DNA of 41,589 nt from Candidatus Kuenenbacteria bacterium (GCA_012797775.1 JAAZOM010000005.1:1-41589); one strand, 5' to 3'; shown: positions 1 through 9,401, numbered from the stretch's first letter. Notes: a model not told the origin generated them from the sequence alone. Numbers and translations: made by a program.

Positions 1-2702
1 GTCGCGGCATTAATGGTCGCGCCAGTATTCACGGTTAGGTTATCAATCTTTGAGGTGGTGGAATTCAACATGGCGATTCGGGCATCACCACTAAAGATAT
101 ATGAGCCAGTGCCTGTGTCTCCGGTGTTGAGAAGATAATTGTCACTCACAGTTAAAGCGCCAGCTGAGATTGAGAGTCCCGTCCCGGTCAGATCAGTCAG
201 GTAATCAGAACCAACACCGAGTGTCGTGGTATAGAGATTGGTGGAGGTCGCTTGGGTTACTACTAGGGTAGCCAGATCTAGTGTTGTGGTGGCATTGAGA
301 GCGTCATTAAAATAATTATTGAAATTGGCTGTCGCTAGATAATTTGCTGGGGTAAATCCATTTAAAGTCGTTGTCGCATTATAATTCCTCTCCCAATTAC
401 TATCATAAGCTGTCCAGGTAGTTGTGTTATTCCAAAAATATTGTTCACTAGATGTTGCCCAGCCACTTGTTGATACTCCGGTCAATCTACTGCCATCACC
501 ATAAATATACCCGCCCACGGTCAGATCACCACCCACATATTGGGCTCCGGTCGTGGTGGCATTGCCATCCACTCGGAAATTCGCCGCAATCGTTGATGAC
601 CCCGTCACAAAAATCCCAGCCGTGCTGGAGGTTGGCGTGAGAGTATTGGTAAAAATATTTTCCCATGGTCCGCCACTGCCACTCGTCGGCCAAGCACTCT
701 GGCAGTCGCCATTGATACAAATCTGGTTTGCCGCTAGGCTTCCAGTTGTTGTCGCATAGGCCACTGTCAGATAATCAACATTTGTCGTTGTCGCATTGAT
801 CGTGCTAAATGTTGCCGGACCAGAAAAAGATGACCCCCCGGCAAAGGTCACTCCCCCGCCAAAACTCGCCGCGCCAGTCGTCGTCAGCGTCCCGCCGATG
901 GTTGTATTTCTACCCACGGTCAAGTCTTCGCCAATCGAGGCCATTTTAACGACCAAAGTCTCTCCGCTCAAATTCATCGCGGAAAGACTGGTAGCATTGT
1001 GTGGATCAATTGTCGGCTGAGCAATGATGTTTGGGTAGACATAGGTTGTCCCTCCTCCTGCTCCTGATCCATTACTTGTCCCCGGTGGACCTTCTTTGCC
1101 CGGTGGACCAGTTGGGCCGACCGGTCCCGTTGGCCCTATCGGACCTTGAGGCCCAGGCACCTGCCTGTAAACTATTTCTCTTTGGATTATTTGCGTCTTA
1201 GTCGGGGCCTTCGTTATTGTTCCCTTCCCCCCAATCACTAGAACTTCTTTTTGTCTCTCTATTCCTCCGAGCCGACATTGACCATTGTCATACACCACCA
1301 ACTTTGTTTCTTCCTTCTTCGGGAAAATTATATTTCTTATTTCCCTACCAAATATTTCAACCCTATTTGTCGTCTTGTCCCACCAATTGGCTGCTATCTT
1401 TGTCCAGCTGACAGTCGCCTCGCCGGCCACCAATCCCTCTGTCGCAACTTTTTGCTCTTTTCTCTCTCCCTGCTTTGCATAAAAATCAGCCGCCAAAGCC
1501 AACACTCTGTCTGTACCAATACTTGCTTTGTTTATTGTTGACCCTGCCTTGCTTTCCACTGCTGCGGCCACAGTCATTACTTCTCTTCTAGCGCTATTAT
1601 AACCACGTACAATCTGTCCGCTGTCTGCTAATCGAGCCAAATAACTATCCATCTCGTTGCTCGCTCTGACCAATATTCTGTCCTGCCAATTATTAAATTC
1701 TGTATTTACCCCTCTCCACCAAATCACCAGATTCTGCCCCTGATCTTTTGCCATGTTTTCTACTCCCTCATATTTGTTCGCCACGATCGGCCCGTTCACC
1801 TGACACAAACCAATAAAAGCCAAAAATATTATTGTCACTGTGCTAAAAGCAAACGCTCTAAATTTATAACCAAAACTCAATCCGCCCCAATGCTTTGCTG
1901 CCACCATTGGTGTTCTCGTGATACTCACTGCCTCTACCCTTGCCGCCCATATCAGTCCCTGAACTTTATCTTCAATAAATTCTTTCAGCCAGCTGATCAC
2001 ATCTACCCTTACCTCAATATCTTTTTGTACCAGTTCTTTTATATTCTCAAGCACCGCCCTATTTAGACCTGCTTGCATAGGACGACACTCCTCTGGTATT
2101 GACCCTTCCACCTCTTGGGTTTCTTTATCTCCCTGTTTAGAATATAAATTATTTTCTGTAACTTTTCGCTCCAGCTCACTTATGATGCTTTGTATGATCG
2201 CATGCCTATCAAAAATCTTGGCTGTTTTGGCTACTCTCAATCCACCAACAATTTTTGCCAAAAATTCAATTCCGACTTTTTTGATGCCGAGCAATTTTTC
2301 CATTATTCTTTTGTCGGCCGCTGGTCGTCTTATTAGTTTTGTCGCCACCTCTTCTTTTTGCGTGATTGCTTTTTTTATTTCCCTACTTGCTGTTGTTTTC
2401 TGTTCCGCCAAAATCACTACTGGAGTTTCTTTTTTTACCGGCTCGCTTGTTTTTTGTTTTGCCAAAAGTGAATGCTCGCTGATATATTCATCCAGCCATT
2501 CACTGGTGGTGTACCAGTTGCGTCCAAATTTCGTGGCTTTCAATTCTCCCTTTCTTGCTAGCAACGAGAGATACTCCTGCGAATACTCACAGCGCTTTTC
2601 CATTTCTGACAACAAAAAATAGCCACGGGGAATTTCCCGGCTATTTTTATAACCACCTTGGGTAGTAATAATATTATATTTATTATTATCCTTATAAGCC
2701 AT
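1..2702 (-). CDS. HTH / transmembrane / collagen-like fibre protein, C-terminus cut by window edge
   Basis: At least 900 codons are open from ATG 2702 to the left window edge, so the 3' end is missing. Order of parts: an excisionase/MerR-like winged-helix segment (about residues 25-70, with the motif KFGRNWYTTSEWLDEYI), a charged linker, one hydrophobic segment (about 279-301, FSTVTIIFLAFIGL), an alpha-helical extracellular-type stretch, eight G-P-X type collagen triplets (about 515-541), then a Thr/Asn/Gly-rich repetitive region full of ATTT tetrapeptides and a DGSRLTGV motif typical of trimeric fibre beta-repeats. Known family feature: CPR genomes often carry such HTH plus fibre fusions. 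Inferred role: membrane-anchored cell-surface fibre or adhesin whose cytoplasmic domain may bind DNA or protein. An internal Met at residue 34 would cut the HTH, so the ATG at 2702 is preferred. No Shine-Dalgarno; the leader is A-rich. Confidence 0.85.
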   Translation of the reverse strand, partial: MAYKDNNKYNIITTQGGYKNSREIPRGYFLLSEMEKRCEYSQEYLSLLARKGELKATKFGRNWYTTSEWLDEYISEHSLLAKQKTSEPVKKETPVVILAEQKTTASREIKKAITQKEEVATKLIRRPAADKRIMEKLLGIKKVGIEFLAKIVGGLRVAKTAKIFDRHAIIQSIISELERKVTENNLYSKQGDKETQEVEGSIPEECRPMQAGLNRAVLENIKELVQKDIEVRVDVISWLKEFIEDKVQGLIWAARVEAVSITRTPMVAAKHWGGLSFGYKFRAFAFSTVTIIFLAFIGLCQVNGPIVANKYEGVENMAKDQGQNLVIWWRGVNTEFNNWQDRILVRASNEMDSYLARLADSGQIVRGYNSARREVMTVAAAVESKAGSTINKASIGTDRVLALAADFYAKQGERKEQKVATEGLVAGEATVSWTKIAANWWDKTTNRVEIFGREIRNIIFPKKEETKLVVYDNGQCRLGGIERQKEVLVIGGKGTITKAPTKTQIIQREIVYRQVPGPQGPIGPTGPVGPTGPPGKEGPPGTSNGSGAGGGTTYVYPNIIAQPTIDPHNATSLSAMNLSGETLVVKMASIGEDLTVGRNTTIGGTLTTTGAASFGGGVTFAGGSSFSGPATFSTINATTTNVDYLTVAYATTTGSLAANQICINGDCQSAWPTSGSGGPWENIFTNTLTPTSSTAGIFVTGSSTIAANFRVDGNATTTGAQYVGGDLTVGGYIYGDGSRLTGVSTSGWATSSEQYFWNNTTTWTAYDSNWERNYNATTTLNGFTPANYLATANFNNYFNDALNATTTLDLATLVVTQATSTNLYTTTLGVGSDYLTDLTGTGLSISAGALTVSDNYLLNTGDTGTGSYIFSGDARIAMLNSTTSKIDNLTVNTGATINAA

Positions 2703-2736
2703 TTGATTTTTGTTTTTGTTTTTGTGCCCTTGGGGC

Positions 2737-2786
2737 ATCCGCCGCTCCCGGGAGACAAAACTCTCCTCTTAGAAAATCTGGCGGAT
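2737..2786 (-). promoter_or_regulatory. Structured 5' leader of the fibre gene
   Basis: Thirty-five bases upstream of the fibre-gene start lies a nested inverted repeat: ATCCGCC (2737-2743) pairs with GGCGGAT (2780-2786), enclosing GGAGA (2751-2755) paired with TCTCC (2762-2766). There is no T-run, so it does not read as a terminator. It may act as an mRNA leader structure controlling translation or stability; function is not known. Confidence 0.4.
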
Positions 2787-2975
2787 CATCCTTGGGATAT
2801 TGCGTCAACTGAAAAATTTTGTTCCACTTGACGGGTTTTTGTACTCTCGGCTTTTTGCCAAAAATACTTTTTATTCATGTCCGCTTTTTGCGAGCCTGAA
2901 TATCTTTGTTTTTATTTTTGCTTGCCTCGTCGTAGCTCATTGAGCGAAGACGGATTTTTTCTCACGAACTACGGA

Positions 2976-3004
2976 TTGATTTTTAGTTCATTTCGTGCTA
3001 TACT
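2976..3004 (+). promoter_or_regulatory. Sigma70-type promoter for a candidate small RNA
   Basis: TTGATT (2976-2981), a 17-base spacer, and TATACT (2999-3004) form a good housekeeping promoter reading rightwards. Transcription would start near 3011. No protein gene follows; the structured block at 3031-3140 does. Confidence 0.5.
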
Positions 3005-3010
3005 TACTCT

Positions 3011-3140
3011 GTAGCTAATTTTCAGCTAATAAAAAACAACCCCAAAATTAAAGCGAGTTACTACTCGACTTTAAAAAAATATAAAATCCATAGCCTAATA
3101 GAATTTATATTTTAATAACCCTTCCCGGGGTTGTTTTTTT
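3011..3140 (+). ncRNA. Candidate structured small RNA
   Basis: Following the promoter at 2976-3004, an outer 13-bp stem joins AAAAAACAACCCC (3031-3043) to GGGGTTGTTTTTT (3127-3139). Inside it sit two further helices: TTAAAGCGAGT (3048-3058) with ACTCG plus CTTTAA (3063-3074, one bulged A), and AAAATATAAA (3076-3085) with TTTATATTTT (3104-3113). This gives a three-way-junction-like fold of about 130 nt ending in a T-run. An alternative short hairpin at its 3' end acts as terminator. I do not recognise it as 6S, SRP or RNase P RNA. The helices are AT-rich, so conservation data would be decisive. Confidence 0.4.
3117..3140 (+). terminator. Intrinsic terminator, alternative to the outer stem of the candidate RNA
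   Basis: AACCC (3117-3121) can pair with GGGTT (3128-3132) around a short loop, followed by GTTTTTTT. The same GGGGTT segment also pairs with CAACCCC at 3037-3043, so two mutually exclusive folds exist, as in attenuators. Confidence 0.45.
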
Positions 3141-3186
3141 ATTTTTTAAATGTTCGGTGAAACGAACTGTTGCTTTTCAGATCTGG

Positions 3187-3225
3187 GCCCTATAATGATT
3201 GCCTATAATCATTATAGGGCTTTTT
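3187..3225 (+). terminator. Strong rho-independent terminator
   Basis: A perfect 14-bp stem, GCCCTATAATGATT (3187-3200) with its complement at 3207-3220, a 6-base loop and then TTTTT. It reads rightwards and would back up the terminator at 3117-3140. Its right half resembles the promoter region at 3426-3454. Confidence 0.6.
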
Positions 3226-3313
3226 GCCTTTTGCCCGGGGCCTATCTGGCCTTGTTGCCTTCCCTCCCAAAAATCCTCAACCCTCCTAGCCAGCCCCGAT
3301 AAATAATTAAATT

Positions 3314-3394
3314 TTAATATCCTTTACCACTTACTGATGACTTTTTCGGTAAATCTCTCCTATCCGATATTCTTTTTCCCTTATTTTTGAGCAA
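3314..3394 (-). CDS. Possible 26-residue leader peptide behind the operator-flanked promoter
   Basis: A TTG start at 3394 is preceded by a strong AAGGAG (3400-3405) at 5-base spacing, which is notable because most genes here lack a Shine-Dalgarno. The 26-residue product is very basic (MLKNKGKRISDRRDLPKKSS...) and ends at TAA 3314. It lies directly downstream of the promoter at 3426-3454 and contains a further TATCCGATA site. Too short to judge by codon use; it may be a leader peptide, a tiny regulator, or chance. Confidence 0.22.
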   Translation of the reverse strand: MLKNKGKRISDRRDLPKKSSVSGKGY

Positions 3395-3675
3395 TCTATC
3401 TCCTTTTTTACTATCCGATACTATCATTATAGCGCATTTTTTGCCTTTTGTCAAAGTATCGGATAGCCATTTTTTGATATTTTTTCAATCACCCTTACCC
3501 GCTAGAAACATCTTGGGGCTGAAAATGAAACAATGCCCCTCCGGATAACCCTTAACAGCCATCCGACTAATCACTCTGCATCTATTACTACTAGGTTTTT
3601 CCACTGACCAATAATCCTTTGTTGATCACTCTTACTCTATACCCCAAGAACCTCTACCCATACTCCTATCCGATA
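3361..3675. repeat. Four copies of a palindromic TATC-S-GATA site
   Basis: The palindrome TATC-C-GATA occurs at 3361-3369, 3412-3420 and 3667-3675, and as its complement TATC-G-GATA at 3457-3465. All four share a C or G immediately outside (CTATCCGATA). Copies 2 and 3 bracket the minus-strand promoter at 3426-3454. Four copies of a 9-base odd palindrome in 315 bases is far above chance and looks like an operator set for a dimeric repressor. I cannot name the regulator. Confidence 0.55.
3426..3454 (-). promoter_or_regulatory. Near-consensus sigma70 promoter flanked by operators
   Basis: On the minus strand TTGACA (3449-3454), a 17-base spacer and TATAAT (3426-3431) match consensus exactly. 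One TATC-S-GATA palindrome sits 2 bases upstream of the -35 (3457-3465), the other covers the expected start site (3412-3420). This is the classic geometry of a repressed promoter. The transcript would run left towards the 26-codon ORF at 3314-3394 and possibly the fibre gene at 2702. Confidence 0.65.
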
Positions 3676-3721
3676 CTCTTTTGAGCTATAATTTGAGCTC
3701 AAACTTAATTATCTATAACAC

Positions 3722-3931
3722 CCCCGCCTTTCACAAAAGCAGATTAAATCCAAGTGGGAAGAAGTACCAACTGTCTGTAACCGAGTCAGAATCTACCTGC
3801 CTCTCTGGGGCGAGCATTTGAATAAAAAAGTAAAAATCAAGTGGAGTGAGGTTAAGAAAATATATGGGAGCGGTCCCGCCCTTCGCGAAGAGCGGGATTC
3901 TTTGCTTACTTTCTTTCACGAAAGAAAGTAA
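3722..3931. other. Gene-poor stretch with perfect hairpins
   Basis: No convincing gene. It ends in two strong inverted repeats: CCCGC-c-CTTCG (3875-3885) with CGAAG-a-GCGGG (3886-3896), and a perfect 12-bp hairpin TTACTTTCTTTC (3906-3917) with GAAAGAAAGTAA (3920-3931). The arrangement resembles the element at 6699-6860, suggesting a family of intergenic structured elements. A 62-codon ORF crossing it is probably chance. Confidence 0.35.
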
Positions 3932-4020
3932 TACAGCCCATCAAACCAATAAACAGCCAGGTACATTCCAGAGACCAATACAATCGCAAACTAAAACCCT
4001 TATAGCGTCTGGCGAAACTT

Positions 4021-4045
4021 TGGTTCAATCTGCAAGATTGAACCA
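4021..4045. other. Perfect 10-bp hairpin
   Basis: TGGTTCAATC (4021-4030) pairs with GATTGAACCA (4036-4045) around a 5-base loop. No T-run follows on either strand, so it is not a standard terminator. The stem core resembles the hairpin at 33501-33525. Confidence 0.35.
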
Positions 4046-4097
4046 ACCCCAAGTTTGACCTATCTATAAAGTCCAACCCACACTCTCTAAAACCAAA

Positions 4098-4118
4098 GAA
4101 CAGGCCATTGGCCTGTTC
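4098..4118 (-). terminator. Rho-independent terminator of ppsA
   Basis: GAACAGGCC (4110-4118 read on the minus strand) pairs with GGCCTGTTC around a 3-base loop; the minus-strand tail is TTTGGTTTT. It lies 55 bases past the ppsA stop. Confidence 0.6.
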
Positions 4119-4172
4119 CTACAAAAATTTATTTCTATTCCTACCTCCCTACCCACCTACTTCCCTACCCTT

Positions 4173-6635
4173 CTATTTCTTCCCAATCCTCTTCTCCAAT
4201 TTACTAATCGCCATTGTTGTTTTTATCACGGTATCAGGATTTAGTGAAATTGAATCAATCCCCTCTCGCACCAAAAATTCTGCGAAGTCTGGAAAATCGC
4301 TTGGGCCCTGCCCACAGATTCCAATTTTTCTTTTGTTCTTTTTTGCTCCCCTGATCGCCATAACGATCAATCTCTTGACTGCCTCATTTTTTTCATTCCC
4401 AATAAACGAGAGTGTCCCCGCATCTCTATCCAACCCCAGGGTCAATTGAGTTAGATCATTTGAGCCAATCGAGAAGCCATCAAAATATTTTGAGAACTCA
4501 TCTATCAAAATCACATTCGACGGGATCTCTGTCATCACATAAACTTGCAGTGGCCGCATCTTATTATTTTTTAATTTACCACCACCTTTATCATCTTTTG
4601 TTTTTATTATCTTCGCCTCTCCCCTCTTTAGTCCGTGCGCCACCATTACCCCCAACACCTGTTTTGCTTCTTCTACTGTCCGGCAAAACGGTACCATCAC
4701 AATTACATTATCAAGACCCATCACTTCTCGCACCTTCTTTATTGCTTCGCACTCCAGACCAAACGCTTCTTTAAAGTCTGGAGAATAATATCTCGATGCG
4801 CCCCTCCAGCCAATCATCGGGTTTGACTCCACCGGCTCAAATTGTTTACCGCCGATGAGCTCAGCATATTCATTTGTTTTAAAATCGGACAAACGAATAA
4901 TCACATCCTTTGGATAAAAAGCCGCCGCGATTTGCCCAATACCCTCGGCTAGCTTGTCTACAAAAAATTGTTTTCTGTCTTTATAATCAGCTGTCATCTT
5001 CAAAATCGCCTTCTTCGCCTTTTCATCTTTTAGCTTTCCAAATTGCAAAAGAGCATTGGGGTGAATTTTGATATAAGAATTAATAATAAACTCTTCTCTA
5101 GCCAAGCCCACCCCATCATTGGGAATAAGGCTCTGTGCAAAAGCATTTTCCGGTATGCCCACATTCATCATTATTTTTGTCCTAGGCCTTTTGATATTTT
5201 TTAAGTCAGTCTTTTTTATCTCAAATGGCAATATACCAGCATATACAAAGCCATCCTGACCTTCAGCGCAAGACACCGTCGCCTCCTGGCCTGTTTTTAT
5301 TTTTCTGGTAGCCTCGCCCGTACCCACCACACATGGTATGCCAAGTTCCCTGGATACAATGGCCGCATGACAGGTCCTTCCGCCCTGATTGGTCACTATC
5401 GCCCCAGCTATTTTCATAATCGGTTCCCAATCAGGATCAGTCACATCGGTCACCAATATTTCACCTTGTTGAAAATCTTTCATATTTTTGGCATCCAATA
5501 TCACCCTCGCCTTACCTGCACCGATCTTGTTCCCCACGCTTATACCTTTCGTTATTAGCTTCTTTTCGCTCTCTTTAACTTTTAAAATATATTCCTCTAG
5601 CATATTCTGCTTGGCCGAAAAATGCACTGTCTCAGGCCGAGCCTGCACAATAAACAATTCTCCAGTCAGCCCATCCTTGGCCCACTCTATGTCCATACTT
5701 TTTTTATAATGCTGCTCTATCATCACTCCCCATTTGGCCAACTGTATTATTTCCTTGTCAGACAGACACAGCCTGTTTCTGTCTTTCTCGGAAACCTTTT
5801 CCTGCTTGGTCGGCTGAATTTCTGAACCACTATAAACCAACTTTATTTCTTTGGTGCCCAACTTTTTAGAAACTATTGATTGGAAACCCTTATTCAAAGT
5901 TGTCTGAAAAACACGAAACTCATCCGGCGTCACAACGCCCTTTACTACATATTCTCCCAACCCATAACTACCATTTATCACCAACACCTCTCTAAATCCC
6001 GATTCAGTATCAGCTGTAAACATTACACCAGAGACCCCCTTGTCTGAACGCACCATCTTCTGCACCCCCACCGACAAAGCTATCTTGAAATGATCAAATT
6101 TTTTATCCACCCGATAAGATATCGCCCTATCTGTAAATAAGGAAGAAATGCATTTCTTTACTGCCAAAAGTACAGCTTTGTCACCCATTACATTCAAATA
6201 AGTCTCCTGCTGCCCAGCAAAAGAAGCATCTGGCAGGTCTTCGGCCGTCGCCGAGCTCCTGACTGCCACGCTAATATCTTTTTTACCAGATAATTTCTTA
6301 TAAGCCACTACTATTTCTTTTTCTAGGTCTCCTGGCAAATTAGCAGACAATATCAACTCTCTCACCTTCTTCCCCCTTTCCTTTAAATTCATGACATCCT
6401 TGGTATCCAAATCGCTAAGTATTTCTTTTATGCGCTTCTTAATACCTGCTGCCTCCAAAAAATAACGGTAAGCGCTCGCCGTCACCGCAAAGCCATCTGG
6501 CACCCGAATACCTTTTTTTGTTAAATTAGAAAACATCTCACCAAGTGAGGCATTTTTACCTCCCACCAACGGTACGTCCTTTATGCTTGTCTCATTATAA
6601 TGAAGCACAAACCTCTTGTTTCTTGCCTTAGCCAT
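4173..6635 (-). CDS. ppsA: Phosphoenolpyruvate synthase
   Basis: Makes phosphoenolpyruvate from pyruvate and ATP (giving AMP and phosphate), feeding gluconeogenesis in the cytoplasm. The 820-residue product has the full family layout: N-terminal ATP-grasp domain (VGGKNASLGEMF at about 24-35; RSSATAEDLPDASFAGQQETYL at about 126-147), swivelling phosphohistidine domain with GGRTCHAAIVSRELGIPCVVG and catalytic His near 423, and C-terminal PEP/pyruvate TIM barrel with GSNDLTQLTLGLDRD and the ICGQGPSD catalytic Cys motif. Length is close to the usual 790-820. I chose ATG 6635; an upstream in-frame TTG at 6650 has no better support. A minus-strand TATAAT at 6694-6699 may be the -10, but no good -35 accompanies it. 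Pyruvate phosphate dikinase is the main alternative; the ending and length fit the synthase better. Confidence 0.93.
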   Translation of the reverse strand: MAKARNKRFVLHYNETSIKDVPLVGGKNASLGEMFSNLTKKGIRVPDGFAVTASAYRYFLEAAGIKKRIKEILSDLDTKDVMNLKERGKKVRELILSANLPGDLEKEIVVAYKKLSGKKDISVAVRSSATAEDLPDASFAGQQETYLNVMGDKAVLLAVKKCISSLFTDRAISYRVDKKFDHFKIALSVGVQKMVRSDKGVSGVMFTADTESGFREVLVINGSYGLGEYVVKGVVTPDEFRVFQTTLNKGFQSIVSKKLGTKEIKLVYSGSEIQPTKQEKVSEKDRNRLCLSDKEIIQLAKWGVMIEQHYKKSMDIEWAKDGLTGELFIVQARPETVHFSAKQNMLEEYILKVKESEKKLITKGISVGNKIGAGKARVILDAKNMKDFQQGEILVTDVTDPDWEPIMKIAGAIVTNQGGRTCHAAIVSRELGIPCVVGTGEATRKIKTGQEATVSCAEGQDGFVYAGILPFEIKKTDLKNIKRPRTKIMMNVGIPENAFAQSLIPNDGVGLAREEFIINSYIKIHPNALLQFGKLKDEKAKKAILKMTADYKDRKQFFVDKLAEGIGQIAAAFYPKDVIIRLSDFKTNEYAELIGGKQFEPVESNPMIGWRGASRYYSPDFKEAFGLECEAIKKVREVMGLDNVIVMVPFCRTVEEAKQVLGVMVAHGLKRGEAKIIKTKDDKGGGKLKNNKMRPLQVYVMTEIPSNVILIDEFSKYFDGFSIGSNDLTQLTLGLDRDAGTLSFIGNEKNEAVKRLIVMAIRGAKKNKRKIGICGQGPSDFPDFAEFLVREGIDSISLNPDTVIKTTMAISKLEKRIGKK

Positions 6636-6698
6636 ATTATAAATCTTCAATTATTAATTTTATATTAATTATTTATCTATTTAATAAAGCCACATTAT

Positions 6699-6860
6699 AA
6701 AAATGTAGATTCAAATGAGCCGAAGCAAGGGAATACGAAAGGCAACTGTTTGACCCCGAACTTGTGTCGGGGGAGTTTTGCCTTTCGCCCGAGCGGAGGC
6801 GAAATTTGACTACATTTTTATTAAGTGGCGATTTTTGCGCCACTTTTTCTAAAAAAGTGG
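6699..6860. other. Highly structured intergenic element
   Basis: Nested inverted repeats: AAAAATGTAG (6699-6708) with CTACATTTTT (6810-6819); TCAAAT (6711-6716) with ATTTGA (6804-6809); CGAAAGGCAACT (6736-6747) with AGTTTTGCCTTTCG (6774-6787); CCCCGA (6754-6759) with TCGGGG (6767-6772). This folds almost end to end into a 120-nt rod. Two competing hairpins follow: AAGTGGCG (6823-6830) with CGCCACTT (6838-6845) and CCACTTTTT with its complement (6840-6860). From memory, similar elements recur between genes in CPR genomes. A 70-codon ORF across it is a by-product. Role unknown; it may be a dispersed palindromic repeat or an RNA. Confidence 0.55.
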
Positions 6861-6920
6861 CAAATAGAAAGAAACCACCCACCAAAAAAATCTTTTTTAT
6901 TATATAATTTATATTATCAT

Positions 6921-6949
6921 AAAAACACGGTTTTTAAAACCGTGTTTTT
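6921..6949 (-). terminator. Bidirectional terminator after the Tic20-like gene
   Basis: AAAAACACGGTTTT (6921-6934) is complementary to 6936-6949, giving A-rich and T-rich flanks on both strands. It lies 13 bases past the stop of the gene at 6963-7292. Confidence 0.6.
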
Positions 6950-6962
6950 GTAGATTGAAATC

Positions 6963-7292
6963 CTATAAATTTATCTTTCTTGCATAACCACCGGCAAAGG
7001 GCATTTCCCACTTATTGCCCTGCCAAGCATTGATAATACCGAGCAAAGACAAAACTACTATTATAAACCAACCAACCGGCAAAACTATAAACCAACCAAT
7101 AATCGGCACCATCCCCAGAAACATCACTCCGAAAGAAGCAACAAATAGTACCACCCCCTGCTTGGCATGGAACTGGCAAAACTCACTATCCTTTTTGGCA
7201 AATAATACAAATAAACATAAAACCCAAAGATAAGATAAAGCCCCCATCATTCTCTCGTCTTGGCTCACCTCTTTTTTGTTTCCCGTAGGCAT
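6963..7292 (-). CDS. Tic20/DUF4870-like small membrane protein
   Basis: A 109-residue protein with a short polar N-terminus (MPTGNKKEVSQDERMMGALSY), then about three hydrophobic segments (residues 18-32, 46-66, 68-90) and a basic tail. The layout and the SQFHAKQG-like motif, here CQFHAKQGVVLF, match the Tic20/DUF4870 family of small bacterial membrane proteins, whose function is largely unknown. It sits alone between terminators at 6921-6949 and 7340-7369, so it is probably its own unit; a minus-strand TATAAT occurs at 7325-7330 without a convincing -35. Confidence 0.7.
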   Translation of the reverse strand: MPTGNKKEVSQDERMMGALSYLWVLCLFVLFAKKDSEFCQFHAKQGVVLFVASFGVMFLGMVPIIGWFIVLPVGWFIIVVLSLLGIINAWQGNKWEMPFAGGYARKINL

Positions 7293-7339
7293 ATATTTTT
7301 ATTTAATAATAATGTATATATTACATTATAACATGTTTT

Positions 7340-7369
7340 AAAAAGGGCGGGTATCAACCCGCCCTTTTT
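7340..7369 (-). terminator. groEL terminator
   Basis: AAAAAGGGCGGG (7340-7351) pairs with CCCGCCCTTTTT (7358-7369) around a 6-base loop. It is symmetrical but placed 33 bases past the groEL stop, with a T-run in that direction. Confidence 0.75.
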
Positions 7370-7402
7370 CATTATTATTCCTTCCACCTTTGCCCTTTTG
7401 GT

Positions 7403-9043
<1,641 letters not shown>

Positions 9044-9052
9044 TTATAAAAA

Positions 9053-9343
9053 TTATTTTTCTATTATCGCAATGATCTCCGACTCCGATAAAACCAAAAA
9101 ATTTTCACCGTCAATTTTTATCTCATCCGGTGCATATTTCTTAAATAATATTTTTTCTCCTACTTTTACCGACATTGGCAATTTGTTACCATTATCGAGC
9201 ACCCTACCCTCGCCTACGGCCACCACTTCTGCCTGTTCTGGCTTTTCTTTGGCTGTATCGGGCAAAACTATTCCCGACCTTGTTGTTTTGTCTTCCGCTA
9301 TTGGCTTGGCAATCAGATGATCGCCCAGAGGTTTTAATTTCAT
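9053..9343 (-). CDS. groES: Co-chaperonin GroES (10 kDa)
   Basis: Heptameric lid of the GroEL chamber. The 96-residue product begins MKLKPLGDHLIAKPI and carries the mobile loop (EDKTTRSGIVLPDTAKEKP, about 17-35), GEGRVLDNG and VGEKILFKKYAPDEIKIDGENFLVL, all standard. It has one of the few strong ribosome sites of the window: AAAAGGAG (9349-9356) 5 bases before ATG 9343. First gene of the heat-shock operon; regulation is through the CIRCE site at 9402-9428. Confidence 0.97.
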   Translation of the reverse strand: MKLKPLGDHLIAKPIAEDKTTRSGIVLPDTAKEKPEQAEVVAVGEGRVLDNGNKLPMSVKVGEKILFKKYAPDEIKIDGENFLVLSESEIIAIIEK

Positions 9344-9401
9344 AAATACTCCTTTTCTCCCTACCGGGTATTTGCCCCAGTATGGTTATTTAATTTATAA
9401 T

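Noticed and set aside
3731-3919. 62-codon minus-strand ORF
   Set aside because: Low-complexity, no recognised motif, and ends within hairpins; treated as non-coding.
6673-6885. 70-codon ORF on the minus strand
   Set aside because: It runs across the rod-like structured element; the frame is a by-product of its palindromes.
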